Origin: G965220205 sp965220205
GTDB lineage: Bacteria > Chloroflexota > Dehalococcoidia > Lucifugimonadales > Australimonadaceae
DNA: 64,000 nucleotides
Direction: 5' to 3'
NCBI GenBank assembly: GCA_965220205.1
Contig: OZ244812.1
Coordinates: 806,001-870,000 of the forward strand
Every line of letters begins with the position of its first letter. The first letter of the stretch is position 1. The position numbers were made by a program, and so were the translations under genes. Of this stretch, positions 26,319-34,763 are shown one piece after another. The notes under the pieces are model-generated. The model made no database searches, was not told the DNA's origin, and worked only from the letters and a program-made list of their open reading frames with translations.

Positions 26319-27302
26319 CTAGATGTTGAAGACCTTCTTGGCGTTGTCCTCGAAGATCTGCTGCTTCTCGGCGGGGCTGAGCCACTCGATCTTCTCGACG
26401 GCGGGGCGGAGGTCGTCGAGCATGCGTCCCTCCCACTCGAAGGTGCCGCGTCCGGGGGTCTCGGTGCCGAAGAGGACGCGGTCGGGGCCGACGACCTTGA
26501 TGAGGAGCTCGAGGGCGTCCTGGGTGTAGAGGGTGCCGTCGAAGTAGAGCTTGCGGAAGCCATCCAAGAACGAGCCGTTGTACTCGGCGCCGAACATGCC
26601 GGCCTCGCCGCGGCCGGGGGGCGTGAGGTAGCGCCCGATCTGGTAGGGGGTTGCGCCTCCGCCGTGGCAGAGGATGAGTTTCAGCGCCGGGAGCTTCTCG
26701 ACGACGCCGCCATAGACGAGCGTCGGTCCGGCGATCGTCTCTTCGACCGTCTGGCCGACGAGGTAGGCGGTGCGGTTGCGGAGGTAGCGTCCGCCCGTGA
26801 GGTAGGCGCCGTGCAGGAAGAGCGGCACGTCGAGCTCAATTGCCTTCTCCCACAGCGGGAGCCAGAAGGGGTCGTCGAGGGGGGCTGTCGACTCGTCGCC
26901 CTTGGGGTTGGGGTTGACGATGGCGCCGACCATGCCGAGCTCCTTGACGGCGCGCTCGAGCTCGTCGACCCAGGCGTCCATCTCGGCGCCCTGGGGCAGC
27001 GTCGCCAGGCCGCGGAAGCGGTCGGGGTGGCGCGAGATCGCCTCGGCCATGACGTTGTTGTGCACGCGGGCCCACGGGATGCTGATGTACCGGTTCTCGA
27101 CGTGCAGCATCGAGACGGGCCGGATGCTGAGCACCTGCAGGTCGATCCCGCGGTCCTCCATGCACTTGAGGTTCTGGTTGTTGGTGTCGTCGAGGCCGCT
27201 CAGCGGCTTGACGGAGTCGGAAACGTTGCGAAGGCTCACGGCCCCCGCCAAGTAGTCACGCAGCCCCGAAGAGGTCCAATGCCCGTGCATGTCGATAATC
27301 AT
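26319..27302 (-). CDS. amidohydrolase / ACMSD-like decarboxylase-hydratase, paralog 2
   Basis: A 327-residue protein with MIIDMHGHWTSSGLRDY (HxH at about residues 6-8), LILCHGGGATPYQIGRYL (mid-barrel His) and GTETPGRGTFEW (late acidic residue). It is related throughout to 49382-50377. Families with this layout include ACMSD, LigW-type decarboxylases and LigJ (4-oxalomesaconate hydratase). With LigB-type enzymes nearby a LigJ-like step is attractive, but it is an inference. The ATG at 27302 starts directly at the HxH strand, as in LigJ-type proteins. Confidence 0.84.
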   Translation of the reverse strand: MIIDMHGHWTSSGLRDYLAGAVSLRNVSDSVKPLSGLDDTNNQNLKCMEDRGIDLQVLSIRPVSMLHVENRYISIPWARVHNNVMAEAISRHPDRFRGLATLPQGAEMDAWVDELERAVKELGMVGAIVNPNPKGDESTAPLDDPFWLPLWEKAIELDVPLFLHGAYLTGGRYLRNRTAYLVGQTVEETIAGPTLVYGGVVEKLPALKLILCHGGGATPYQIGRYLTPPGRGEAGMFGAEYNGSFLDGFRKLYFDGTLYTQDALELLIKVVGPDRVLFGTETPGRGTFEWEGRMLDDLRPAVEKIEWLSPAEKQQIFEDNAKKVFNI

Positions 27303-27456
27303 CTGGCGTACTCCGACTGTCAGCGTTTGTGGGCGCGGCGTTTGAGCCGCGCGTCGTGCCGCATTATAGGCGGGCAGGGGGCCGCGTCAACGCGGGCATG
27401 GCGGGGGGAGGGGGCCGGCCCGCTGGGGTACGGCCCGCTGCTCTAGGATTCCCCCT

Positions 27457-27500
27457 CCTCAATCCTCCCCCGCCGAGCCGGGGGAGGAGGCCAGACGGGT
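27457..27500. repeat. GC-rich intergenic palindrome (CCTCAATCCTCCCCC family)
   Basis: ctcaatcctcccccgccg is followed by agccgggggaggaggccag. It is the longer-loop version of the family. Confidence 0.7.
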
Positions 27501-27543
27501 GCAGACCGGGGTTGCGTGGCCCGGGACCACGTAGTTCCCCCCA

Positions 27544-27580
27544 CCTCAATCCTCCCCCGGCTGGGGAGGAGGCCAGACCC
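27544..27580. repeat. GC-rich intergenic palindrome (CCTCAATCCTCCCCC family)
   Basis: ctcaatcctcccccggc followed by tggggaggaggccagacc. It lies about 40 bp from the stop codon of the frameshifted gene 27621-28563. Confidence 0.7.
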
Positions 27581-27620
27581 CCGGTGGAAGGAGGCCGGAC
27601 GCGCGGGAGAGCAGGACGCG

Positions 27621-28563
27621 CTATGCGAGGGCGCGCGTGTTCTCGGCGAACAGGCTATCGACATCGAGGGGGGCGGCGATGACGCCTTGGGCGACGGCGA
27701 AGCCGACGATGGTCTCCAGCGCTTTGCGGTTGGCCTCGACGCCGACGGGCAGTGGATCGTCGCCGACGATCTCCATGAACCGGACGTCGGCTTCTTGGTC
27801 TCGTCCCTGCGCGCCCTGCTCAGCGAGCTGAGCGAGGTAGAGGCGCTTGGACTCCTTGTAGGCGTCGAACATTGAGACCGCCACCGTCGGGTTGGCGGCG
27901 AGCACCTCGTCCCTCACGACCACGGTGTTGTTGATGGGGAACACGCCGGTCTTTTGGAACCATGCCGCCTGCGCTTCGCGGGCGTTGGCGATGAGCGGCG
28001 CGACGTCGGGCGAGTCCACTCCCTGCAGTCCGATGCCCGCGTCGATCTGGCCGGCGACGAGCATCTCGCCGAGGTTCGCGCCCTTCGTCAGCGTGGCGTT
28101 CGCGGGGTTTGGCTTCTCGTCGAGGTGCTCGTTGTCGTTCAGCACCCACGTTACGCCGGTCGGGTCGACGCCGTACTCGGACTGGAGGAGGCCGCGCGCC
28201 CAGACGCCGGCGGTCCCGGCGTAGGCGCGGACACCGACCCTCTTTCCGGCGACGTCCCCCGGCGACTCGATGCCGGACTTCACGTTGCGGAGGACCGTGC
28301 CGTGGGGGAACGCCCGCATCGGGAACACCGGTATGGCGGTGAACGGCCTGCCCAACTCCCTGAGCTGGAGGTAGGTGACGATGGCCATTTCGGAGGCGTC
28401 GAACTCGAGGTCCTTGATCATCCGGTCGAACAGACGCGGCATCGGCGCGACCTCGACGCATTCCAGGGCAACCCCCCGCGGGCGAGACTATTCCGTCCTT
28501 GAGTGCCGCGTACTGTGATCGAGCGACGATGCCGAATGTGAGGGAAGTATCGCTGGTGGTCAT
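27621..28563 (-). pseudogene. 4,5-dihydroxyphthalate decarboxylase-like (NMT1-fold) gene with a frameshift
   Basis: The N-terminus MTTSDTSLTFGIVARSQYA reads from 28563 in one frame. From about 28475 the rest continues in another: VALECVEVAPMPRLFDRMI, then FDASEMAIVTYLQL, VKSGIESPGDVAGKRVGV and GLLQSEYGVDP. The break coincides with a run of six G on the coding strand (28472-28477). With five G the frame is continuous, so a sequencing error is possible. There is no signal peptide, which argues against a transport role. The motifs resemble Pht5-type decarboxylases and the intact gene at 48331-49347. Confidence 0.75.
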
Positions 28564-28610
28564 CGTGCGGCGGGTCTCCTCTTTGTCGTTGGGACTGGTC
28601 CGTCAGCCGG

Positions 28611-29921
28611 TCAGTCGATCTTGACGCCGGCTTCCTCGGCTGCTTTGCGGAACATCGACTGCGCTCGGAGCCCAACCGGGGCGTGCTTGCCCGTCGGCGC
28701 GACCGAGATGTCGCCGGTTTCCGGGTCCCACTGGCCGGCGAGCGGCGCCCTGTCGCGCGGCAGGCCCATGCGGACGGCGGGGGAGTGCTCCTGCCACAGC
28801 TCGATGATCTCGTTCTCGCCGGCGTCGCGGAACACGTTGACGGGCTCGCCGCCGCGCGCGACGACGTCCATCTGGTCCATGAGCATCTTGCGGTAGAGGA
28901 TGATGCCGCGGTCGGACTCGCCGAGCTTCTCGTGCGGCCTATCCGCGATGGGCCCCTGGGTGACCCAGGCCATCGTGTCCTGGCCGATGGTGAAGTCGAC
29001 CGCGAACCTTCCGTCGTCCTGGTAGAGCGGGACCTCGCGGTACGGGACGACGTCCTGCCGGGGCGCCGTTACGCCGGGCGGCGGCGCGTACACGTTGTAG
29101 TGAAAGTGCATGGTGTGCGTGTCGTCCACCGGGACTCTAATCTGGAAGTTCGTGCTGACGCGCAGGCAGTTGGGGAATAAGATGGGATGCCCTATGCGCC
29201 ACTCCGGATCGTCCTCGGTCGTGTCCGTGTACGTGCGGCGCTTGATGATCCCGTGGGCGAATTCCTCGAACATGATCTTCGTGTGCCGCCGGTTCGGCAG
29301 GCTCGTAACCGCATCGCCGGCGACCTCGAGCTGGTAGCGCGACCAGTACCCGTGCAGCCATTCGAGGTGCACCGGGTCGAGCGAGTTCTCCATGCACTGG
29401 AGCCAGTTGCACGGCAGCAGCGTGCTGCCCACGTCGCGCAGGACGTTGTCCCAGACGTACAGGTCCCATCGCGGCAGCAATGGCACAGGAGCGGGGCCAA
29501 GGTAGGCCCACAGCAACCCCCCGAGCTCCTCGACGGGGTAGGCTGCGACACGGACTTTCTCCTTGAAGCGGCCGTCGGGATGCACCGTCTCCTCGAAGGG
29601 TTGCTCGATGCACTGGCCCGCCTCGTTGTAGAGCCAGCCGTGATACATGCAGCGCAGGCCTTGCTCTTCCGGGATGCCGTACGAGAGGTCGACGCGGCGA
29701 TGGGCGCAGAGACGCTCGATGAGCCCAATCGTCCCCGACCGGTCGCGGTAGAGGACGAGGTCCTCGCCGAGTAGCCGGACGGGCTTGGTCGGCTTCCCGC
29801 CTTGCGAAGGGTCCAACTCTACGGTCGCGGCCACCGGGTGCCAGTAGCGCCGCATCAGCTCGCCCATCGGCGTGCCGGGGCCCACTCTCGTCAGCCGCTC
29901 GTTCGCGTCAGTGCTCAGCAT
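28611..29921 (-). CDS. Rieske aromatic ring-hydroxylating oxygenase, large subunit (paralog 1)
   Basis: A 436-residue oxygenase component. The Rieske cluster is CAH (72-74) and CMYH (91-94). The mononuclear iron motif is DPVHLEWLH (D182, H185, H190), the D-x2-H-x4-H form. The length and the start RVGPGTPMGELMRRYWHPV match phthalate 4,5-dioxygenase or vanillate-demethylase-type enzymes, which use a single reductase. No reductase gene is visible in the window. The decarboxylase-like gene follows 47 bp downstream on the same strand, as expected for a phthalate-type module. Confidence 0.9.
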   Translation of the reverse strand: MLSTDANERLTRVGPGTPMGELMRRYWHPVAATVELDPSQGGKPTKPVRLLGEDLVLYRDRSGTIGLIERLCAHRRVDLSYGIPEEQGLRCMYHGWLYNEAGQCIEQPFEETVHPDGRFKEKVRVAAYPVEELGGLLWAYLGPAPVPLLPRWDLYVWDNVLRDVGSTLLPCNWLQCMENSLDPVHLEWLHGYWSRYQLEVAGDAVTSLPNRRHTKIMFEEFAHGIIKRRTYTDTTEDDPEWRIGHPILFPNCLRVSTNFQIRVPVDDTHTMHFHYNVYAPPPGVTAPRQDVVPYREVPLYQDDGRFAVDFTIGQDTMAWVTQGPIADRPHEKLGESDRGIILYRKMLMDQMDVVARGGEPVNVFRDAGENEIIELWQEHSPAVRMGLPRDRAPLAGQWDPETGDISVAPTGKHAPVGLRAQSMFRKAAEEAGVKID

Positions 29922-30041
29922 GCTCGCCTCCTTAGGCTGGTTGTGACCAGTACGACTCGGTCGACTCCGGCGTGGCCGGTCCGGCCCGCCGCGAGCCTAA
30001 TCTACGCCTAGGGGCGTCGTAAGGCAATTGCGGCGGGGTGT

Positions 30042-30202
30042 GCGAGAAATGAACGGAAATGGGCCCAAAACGTGAGGTTTCTCACTCGTAGATTGCAGAG
30101 TTTACGAGTGGAGGGGGCGAAATAGTGGGACATTCTGGGACATTTTGGGACATTTACTCGTAAATCGGGCGGGCGGCCCGGCGCGCCAGCGGCGGGTGGT
30201 TC
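30042..30202 (-). repeat. triple-decamer intergenic element, copy B
   Basis: Read leftward, gatttacgagtaaatg leads into three 10-bp units of the form aaatgtccca (30126-30155). An inverted repeat pair actcgtaaac / tctacgagtg (30083-30110) and a tail of the gggcccatttccgttcattt type follow. It matches copy C along about 160 bp in the opposite orientation, including the accacccgccgct flank. Confidence 0.75.
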
Positions 30203-30338
30203 GGGGCGTTCAAGGGGCATGGTAGGGGGGATAGGGGTGGTTGGGATAGGGGCGGATGTCGCGGGGGGGGGGGGGGGAGGAGGCCAAGGGGCGGTGGGAC
30301 TCGCCAGTTGCGTAGGCTGGAAGTTGGGGAGGCCCCCA

Positions 30339-30380
30339 CCTCAATCCTCCCCCGCAGAGCCGGGGGAGGAGGTCAGACGG
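30339..30380. repeat. GC-rich intergenic palindrome (CCTCAATCCTCCCCC family)
   Basis: ctcaatcctcccccgcag followed by agccgggggaggaggtcag. A partial repeat of the right half follows directly. Confidence 0.7.
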
Positions 30381-30530
30381 GGGAGGAGGTCAGATGGTGG
30401 AGGACAGGGTGTGAGAGTCAGGTGGGGGAGGCCACGCACGCAGGGTAGGGGGGAGGGGAGTAGCATGGGAGCATTCCAAGGCGTGTCCGCGGGGCGATGA
30501 ACGAGCCGGCGGACAGGGGAGGCTTTGCGC

Positions 30531-30977
30531 ATGACGCTCGATATCCGCCGCGTCGTCACTGCCCACGACGAGGGGGGCAGGTCCGTTGTTTCGATCGACG
30601 GTCAAGCGACCAATATCCGGGCCAACCGGCCCAAGGTGACGTCGGTGCTGGTGTGGTCGACCGACTCCGTGCCGCCTGACGTGACGGGCAGCGAGGACCT
30701 CGGCGCTCGGCAACTCGAGCGGCCGCCCGTGCGCCGCGGGACGATCTTCCGGGTGGTGGAGTTCGAGCCCGGCAACACGCCCGACATGCACGTGACCCAG
30801 ACCATCGACTACGCGGTCGTCATGTACGGCGAGATCGACATGGAGCTCGACGACGGCACGGAGACGCACCTGCGGGCAGGGGACGTGCTCGTACAGCGGG
30901 CGACAGTGCACAACTGGCTCAACCGCGGGACGGAGCCTTGCGCGATCGCCTTCATCCTGATCGACGCCTCGCCGTAG
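30531..30977 (+). CDS. single-domain cupin protein
   Basis: A 148-residue protein, started at the ATG at 30531 because GGGGAGG lies 8 bp upstream. It has a family-typical start (LDIRRVVTAHDEGGRSVV), a degenerate motif 1 (GNTPDMHVTQTIDYAVVMYG, about 85-104) with few metal ligands, and motif 2 LVQRATVHNWLNRG (about 126). Similar cupins accompany aromatic-acid degradation genes, but the substrate is unknown. Confidence 0.8.
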   Translation: MTLDIRRVVTAHDEGGRSVVSIDGQATNIRANRPKVTSVLVWSTDSVPPDVTGSEDLGARQLERPPVRRGTIFRVVEFEPGNTPDMHVTQTIDYAVVMYGEIDMELDDGTETHLRAGDVLVQRATVHNWLNRGTEPCAIAFILIDASP

Positions 30978-31150
30978 CCGCTGGGGCTGAGCAAGGCGCT
31001 GATACCCTCAGCAGTAGCGGAGGGTGAGGCTGAGAGCCCTCCCAATCCGTTCGTGGGACGGCCTGGGGGCCGCCCGGGGGAGTGGATTCCCGTGTCGGGG
31101 CACGAGAATAACGGGAGGGAACCCTTCGACGGGCTCAGGGCGAACGGATT

Positions 31151-31173
31151 GGGCGGAGTTATTCAGAGGTTCC
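31151..31173. mobile_element. solo terminus of a CTAG-targeting element
   Basis: ggcggagttattcagaggttcc runs into CTAG at 31174-31177. It matches the IS5-type end and the terminus at 61166, and both share a further 25 bp (cccaatccgttcgccctgag-like). The opposite end is not visible. The CTAG provides the stop codon of the small gene 31174-31395. Confidence 0.6.
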
Positions 31174-31395
31174 CTAGATGTCGAGGCTTGCCGTGCTTGC
31201 GCGCCGCTTCTTCGGGCTGTTGTTGAACCCGACGTTCTCCTCGAACGGGTTGAACGTCCGCTCCGCGTGGCAGTACTTGCACTCGCCGATCATCGTCGTG
31301 CCCGGCGCCCCCAGGACCCAGTGGTGCGCGCGGGTAGGGGAGTCCTCGCAGAAGCTCCCGTCAACCTTCGTGCGTGTCTCGTCCTTCGTTGTCAT
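31174..31395 (-). CDS. small CxxC protein of unknown function
   Basis: A 73-residue protein with AHHWVLGAPGTTMIGECKYC (about 23-42) followed by HAERTFNPFEENVG. One CxxC and neighbouring His residues could bind zinc. A basic tail (SPKKRRAS) follows. I recognise the HHWVLG...CKYC pattern from hypothetical proteins of actinobacteria and Chloroflexota but no function. It lies 68 bp downstream of ssrA on the same strand. Its TAG stop is within a mobile-element CTAG. Confidence 0.65.
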   Translation of the reverse strand: MTTKDETRTKVDGSFCEDSPTRAHHWVLGAPGTTMIGECKYCHAERTFNPFEENVGFNNSPKKRRASTASLDI

Positions 31396-31463
31396 CGTCC
31401 AGTCCTCCGTTTAGTTCGATGCCAAGAGACCCTCGGGCGACGCCGGGGACAAATTCGCATTCG

Positions 31464-31811
31464 TGGTGGAGATGGGGGAGAGTCGAACTCCCCGTCCAAG
31501 AGACGCCAAGCGCAGATGTACTACAGGCTTATCCGGCGTTTTTTGAGCGGCGGGCCGTCCACCGGCGGACTGCCCGAACGCTTTGCCGCGAGTCTTAGGC
31601 GTCCCCTAGCGGCGTCCGGGACACAGCACCCCAACTATATAGCGCGCACGGTTGCCGCTGGGGCAGGCCACCGTGGCGTGGTTGCGTTACTTACGCAGCC
31701 AGGGCGAGTTCGTTGTCGCCAATTAGTTGTTTGCCGCCTGATTCGCGAGTGGGCGGCGAACTCGGCCTGCAATCCTACCCAACTGATCCCCTGTCGAAAC
31801 CACGCATCCCC
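31464..31811 (-). ncRNA. ssrA: tmRNA (ssrA)
   Basis: The 5' end GGGGATGCGTGGTTTCGAC (from 31811 leftward) and the 3' end GGTTCGA-type arm with CATCTCCACCA (ending at 31464) form a 7-bp acceptor stem with the G-U pair at position 3 that AlaRS needs. CCA is encoded. The resume reading frame ends at a TAA at 31693-31691. The last residues of the tag read GKQLIGDNELALAA, so the exact resume codon is GGC or a neighbour. The 348-nt length is normal. smpB lies directly upstream on the same strand. Confidence 0.96.
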
Positions 31812-31820
31812 AATGTCGTC

Positions 31821-31849
31821 ACTATATCACAAGTTGGCCTCGATGGGAA
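31821..31849 (-). promoter_or_regulatory. candidate ssrA promoter
   Basis: Read leftward, TTCCCA (31849-31844) is 17 bp from TATAGT (31826-31821), which has the extended -10 TGA just before it. The mature tmRNA end lies 9 bp further. This is the best sigma-70-like match in the window. Confidence 0.65.
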
Positions 31850-31891
31850 GCATTTGCCTTGATGGGAAGCGCCGCGGCGCGGGGCGCGGGC

Positions 31892-32395
31892 TCAGCCCTT
31901 GCGCATCTCCCGCGCGATCTCGCGGTCGGTCTCGCGCTGTTGCATCACCTTTCGCTTGTCGTAGAGCCGCCTGCCTTTGGCCAGCGCCACCTCGACTTTC
32001 GCGTGATGCCCCTTGATGTATACGCGCAGCGGCACGATCGTCAGGCCCTTCTGGCCAGCCGTCTTGCCGAACCGGTCGATCTCGTAGCGGTGCAGCAACA
32101 GCCGCCTCGGGCGCGCCGGTTCGTGATTCCACGGGCCGCCGCTGGTCCAGGGCGCGATGTGCATGTTCTGCAGCCACATCTCCCCACCACGCACCTGCGC
32201 AAAGGCGTCCCGGATGTTGGCCTTGCCCGAGCGCACCGACTTGATCTCCGTCCCCGTCAGCTCGAGGCCGGCCTCGGCCCGCTCCATGATGTCGTAGTCG
32301 AACCGGGCGCGGCGGTTGTCGCTCACCGTACGGATGAACGGGCCCGGGCCCGCCTCGGGCTTGGCCTTGGCTGATTTTTTGCGTTTGGAAGGCAT
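31892..32395 (-). CDS. smpB: SsrA-binding protein SmpB
   Basis: A 167-residue protein that binds tmRNA and brings it to stalled ribosomes. It has RTVSDNRRARFDYDI, GLELTGTEIKSVRSGKAN, the conserved HIAPW, and a basic tail (KGRRLYDKRKVMQQRETDR). I chose the ATG at 32395 (MPSKRKKSAK). A longer in-frame start at 32443 adds 16 residues without family support. It lies between the C-terminal processing protease and ssrA, all on one strand. Confidence 0.95.
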   Translation of the reverse strand: MPSKRKKSAKAKPEAGPGPFIRTVSDNRRARFDYDIMERAEAGLELTGTEIKSVRSGKANIRDAFAQVRGGEMWLQNMHIAPWTSGGPWNHEPARPRRLLLHRYEIDRFGKTAGQKGLTIVPLRVYIKGHHAKVEVALAKGRRLYDKRKVMQQRETDREIAREMRKG

Positions 32396-32465
32396 CTCTC
32401 TACCTGTCCATGTACGTATCCAGATACATCCGGATACCTGCAAGGATACGCGGTCTATCCATCCA

Positions 32466-33770
32466 TCAACCTGTCAACTTGCCGTCTATCAGCTTGCGCA
32501 ACTCGACGACCGCGGCCTCCAGTTGCTCGTCGTTCTGGGGCGGCGGAGGGCCGCTCCGAGGCTGATGGCAAAGAGAGTCGATGGCCGCGATCAGCTCGTC
32601 CTGGCCCGTCAGCGCTTCGCGGTCCTCGTCGAACGCTTCGCAGAGGGCCTGCGAGCGCTGGCTGACGCGCTGCGAGCCCCGGACGTCGATAGGATCGCCG
32701 ACAACGACGTCCGGCTCGATGCCTTCCGCTTCGATGACGCGCCCGTTCGGCGTCAGCCAGCGCGCGATGGTCACATAGAGGCCCGAACCGGAATCGAGCC
32801 GGCTCAACTGGTTCACGCTCCCTTTGCCGAACGTCCGGACGCCCACGACGACGGCCCGGTCATGGTCTTGGAGGGCGCCCGAGACGATCTCGGAGGCGCT
32901 CGCCGAAAACCCGTTGACTAGCACCACCAAGGGCAGGTCGTACGCAGTGCCTTCGCCGGTCGCCTCGTACTCCTCGTCCGCGGCGTCGTTGTTCCGCACG
33001 ACGAACACCAGCCCGCTCTCGACGAACTCGCTCACGACGCTCACTGCTGCGTCGACGAGCCCGCCCGTGTTGTTGCGAAGATCGAGAATCAACCCGCGAG
33101 CGCCCTCGGCACGGAGCCCCGCGATGGCCTCCCGGAGGCCGTCGGCGGTCTTCGAGTCGAACGTGCCGACGCCGATGTACCCGACGCCGTCCTCCTGCAT
33201 CCGAGCGTTCACGTTCGTGAGGCGGATCGTGTCGCGCACGACCGAGATGTCAATGGAGCGCAAGGCCCCCGGCCGTATGATGCGGAGTACGACAGTGCTG
33301 CCCTTGGGTCCGCGGATCAGGTCCACGGCCTCGGGCAGATCGAGCCCTTCGATATCGACGCCGTCCACCGCGACAACGATGTCGCCTGGCCGGATGCCCG
33401 CGCGGCTCGCCGGCGAGTCGGGCCGTGGCCCAAGGATGAGGAGACGGCCATCCATGAGCGTCACGTCGGCGCCGATGCCCTCGAACTCGCCGGTTTCGCC
33501 GGCGAGCGTGGCCGTGAAGTTCTGATACTGCTCGGGCGAGAGGTAGGCCGTGTACGGATCGTCGAGGTAGTCGAGTATGCCCTTGATGGCGGCGGCGTTG
33601 AGCTCCTCGGCGGAGAGCCGTTCCTGGTCGATGAACGACTCTTGCAGCTCCCGGACAACCTCGCCGGCCTCGTCGAGGTCGGCGGAATCTCCGGCCTCGC
33701 CGCAGGCCGCCAGCAACGCGAACGCGGCAGCCGCCAGGAGGCCGATGGACGCCGGCTTCGGTCCGCGCAT
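32466..33770 (-). CDS. S41 family C-terminal processing peptidase, lipoprotein
   Basis: A 434-residue Ctp protease started at the ATG at 33770, with GAGGAG upstream. It has a lipoprotein signal (LLAAC, Cys23), an N-terminal helical region, a PDZ domain (about 95-170; SRAGIRPGDIVVAVDG) and the S41 core. Catalytic Ser291 lies in NGFSASASE and Lys316 in GKGSVNQ. It acts outside the membrane, trimming or degrading proteins from their C-termini. It is upstream of smpB, possibly in one operon. Its own upstream region is the 76-bp minisatellite. Confidence 0.93.
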   Translation of the reverse strand: MRGPKPASIGLLAAAAFALLAACGEAGDSADLDEAGEVVRELQESFIDQERLSAEELNAAAIKGILDYLDDPYTAYLSPEQYQNFTATLAGETGEFEGIGADVTLMDGRLLILGPRPDSPASRAGIRPGDIVVAVDGVDIEGLDLPEAVDLIRGPKGSTVVLRIIRPGALRSIDISVVRDTIRLTNVNARMQEDGVGYIGVGTFDSKTADGLREAIAGLRAEGARGLILDLRNNTGGLVDAAVSVVSEFVESGLVFVVRNNDAADEEYEATGEGTAYDLPLVVLVNGFSASASEIVSGALQDHDRAVVVGVRTFGKGSVNQLSRLDSGSGLYVTIARWLTPNGRVIEAEGIEPDVVVGDPIDVRGSQRVSQRSQALCEAFDEDREALTGQDELIAAIDSLCHQPRSGPPPPQNDEQLEAAVVELRKLIDGKLTG

Positions 33771-33898
33771 CGGGAAGACTCCTCGAGACCTCGCTTCCTG
33801 GCCAGCTTTTCTGGCCGGCGACCGCAAACAGGCCATCCGGGCCAGTCTAGCATAGGGACCAACCCGCGCCCGGTCTTCGAGGCCACGTCGAGCCACGC

Positions 33899-34412
33899 GC
33901 GAAACTACGCCGTTTCGCTGGCCGGATGACTCGCAAGTCATCTCGATACGTCAGAGGCCGTCGTTTGCGGCCTGGCGAAACTACGCCGTTTTGCTGGCCC
34001 GACGACGCGCAGGTCATCTCGGCGTGTTGGAGGCCGTCGTTTGCGGCCTGGCGAAACACGCCGTTTCGCAGCGCCGGACGACTCGCAGGTCATCTCGGTA
34101 TGGTGGAGGCCGTCTTTGCGGCCTGGCGAGATCACGCCGTTTCGCTGGACCGGACGACTCGCAGGTCACCTCGGTATGGTGGAGGCCGTCGTTTGCGGCT
34201 TGGCGAATCAGGATCGTTTCGCTGGCGGGATGACTCGCAGGTCATCTCGGTACCGTAAGGGGCCGTCGTTGCGCCCTGGCGAATCACGCCGTGTCGCTGG
34301 TGAGATGGCTCGTAGGTCATCTCGATATGCTGGAGGCCGTCGTTTGCGGCCTGGCGAATCAGGCCATGTCGCAGGGCCGGACGACTCGCAGATCATCTCG
34401 GTGCGGTAGGGG
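33899..34412. repeat. 76-bp minisatellite, about 6.7 units
   Basis: The word cctggcga recurs at 33971, 34047, 34122, 34199, 34275 and 34350, so the period is 75-77 bp. Each unit contains a near-palindrome (gatgactcgcaagtcatc in the first unit) and a second one (ggccgtcgtttgcggcc). Units differ by scattered substitutions. The period is not divisible by 3, so a coding role is unlikely. Confidence 0.88.
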
Positions 34413-34559
34413 GGCATTTACGGGTCGTTTGGCGGCGCTGCGCGGTTCTAGGTGCATTAGTTTACATAACAACAATAGGGCGAAGTGAGACGTTGCAACG
34501 AAGACGGCTCCCCGCCCGGAGCCTCACTGGGCCCCGATAGACCCACTCCCCCGGACAGC

Positions 34560-34735
34560 AGGCCATAGCTGCACGCCGGACAGGCCGGTCTGGGACCGCG
34601 AGATGACTCGTCGTACGTCCGGCGAGCAAACATGCCATCTATGGCGCGCGCTGTACAGGCCGGTCTGGATTGTGAGACGACTCATCGTACATCCGGCGGG
34701 ACAAACGCGGCGTGTGTGGCGCTCAGACGGCGCAT
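34560..34735. repeat. second tandem repeat, about two 75-bp units
   Basis: caggccggtctgg begins at 34581 and again at 34656. Each copy is followed by a gaYgactcRtcgtac word and a cgtccggcg/catccggcg word. The gactc core and the unit length recall the 76-bp array 150 bp away, so both may share an origin. Confidence 0.6.
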
Positions 34736-34763
34736 GCGCTGGCTCGGCCCCGTACGGGCCCGT

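Larger units (their letters stand above)
27303..27620. other. gene-free interval with two palindromes
   Basis: This stretch contains two GC-rich palindromes (27457-27500 and 27544-27580) and no credible coding sequence. They stand head to tail about 40 bp apart, with gtagttccccccac-type filler between them that also occurs near 2145-2160. Confidence 0.7.
29922..30530. other. gene-free interval with repeat element B and a palindrome
   Basis: I see no credible gene here. The interval holds copy B of the triple-decamer element (30042-30202), a run of G residues near 30260-30275 and a GC-rich palindrome (30339-30380) followed by a partial second copy of gggggaggaggtcaga. The promoters of the divergent Rieske and cupin genes must also lie here. 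Confidence 0.7.
33771..34763. other. gene-free interval made largely of tandem repeats
   Basis: The interval contains a 76-bp minisatellite (33899-34412), an A/T-richer stretch (about 34440-34500) and a second 75-bp pair of units (about 34560-34735). Frames that stay open through the repeats are not multiples of the unit length and look non-coding. Confidence 0.75.

Noticed and set aside
32396..34135. Longer N-termini for the Ctp protease and SmpB, and leftward frames through the minisatellite
   Set aside because: Signal peptide, ribosome-site and family evidence support the shorter starts, and the repeat period is not a multiple of three.
33899..34412. CRISPR array
   Set aside because: The units are 76 bp and continuous, with no short constant repeat alternating with unique spacers, and no cas gene is nearby.
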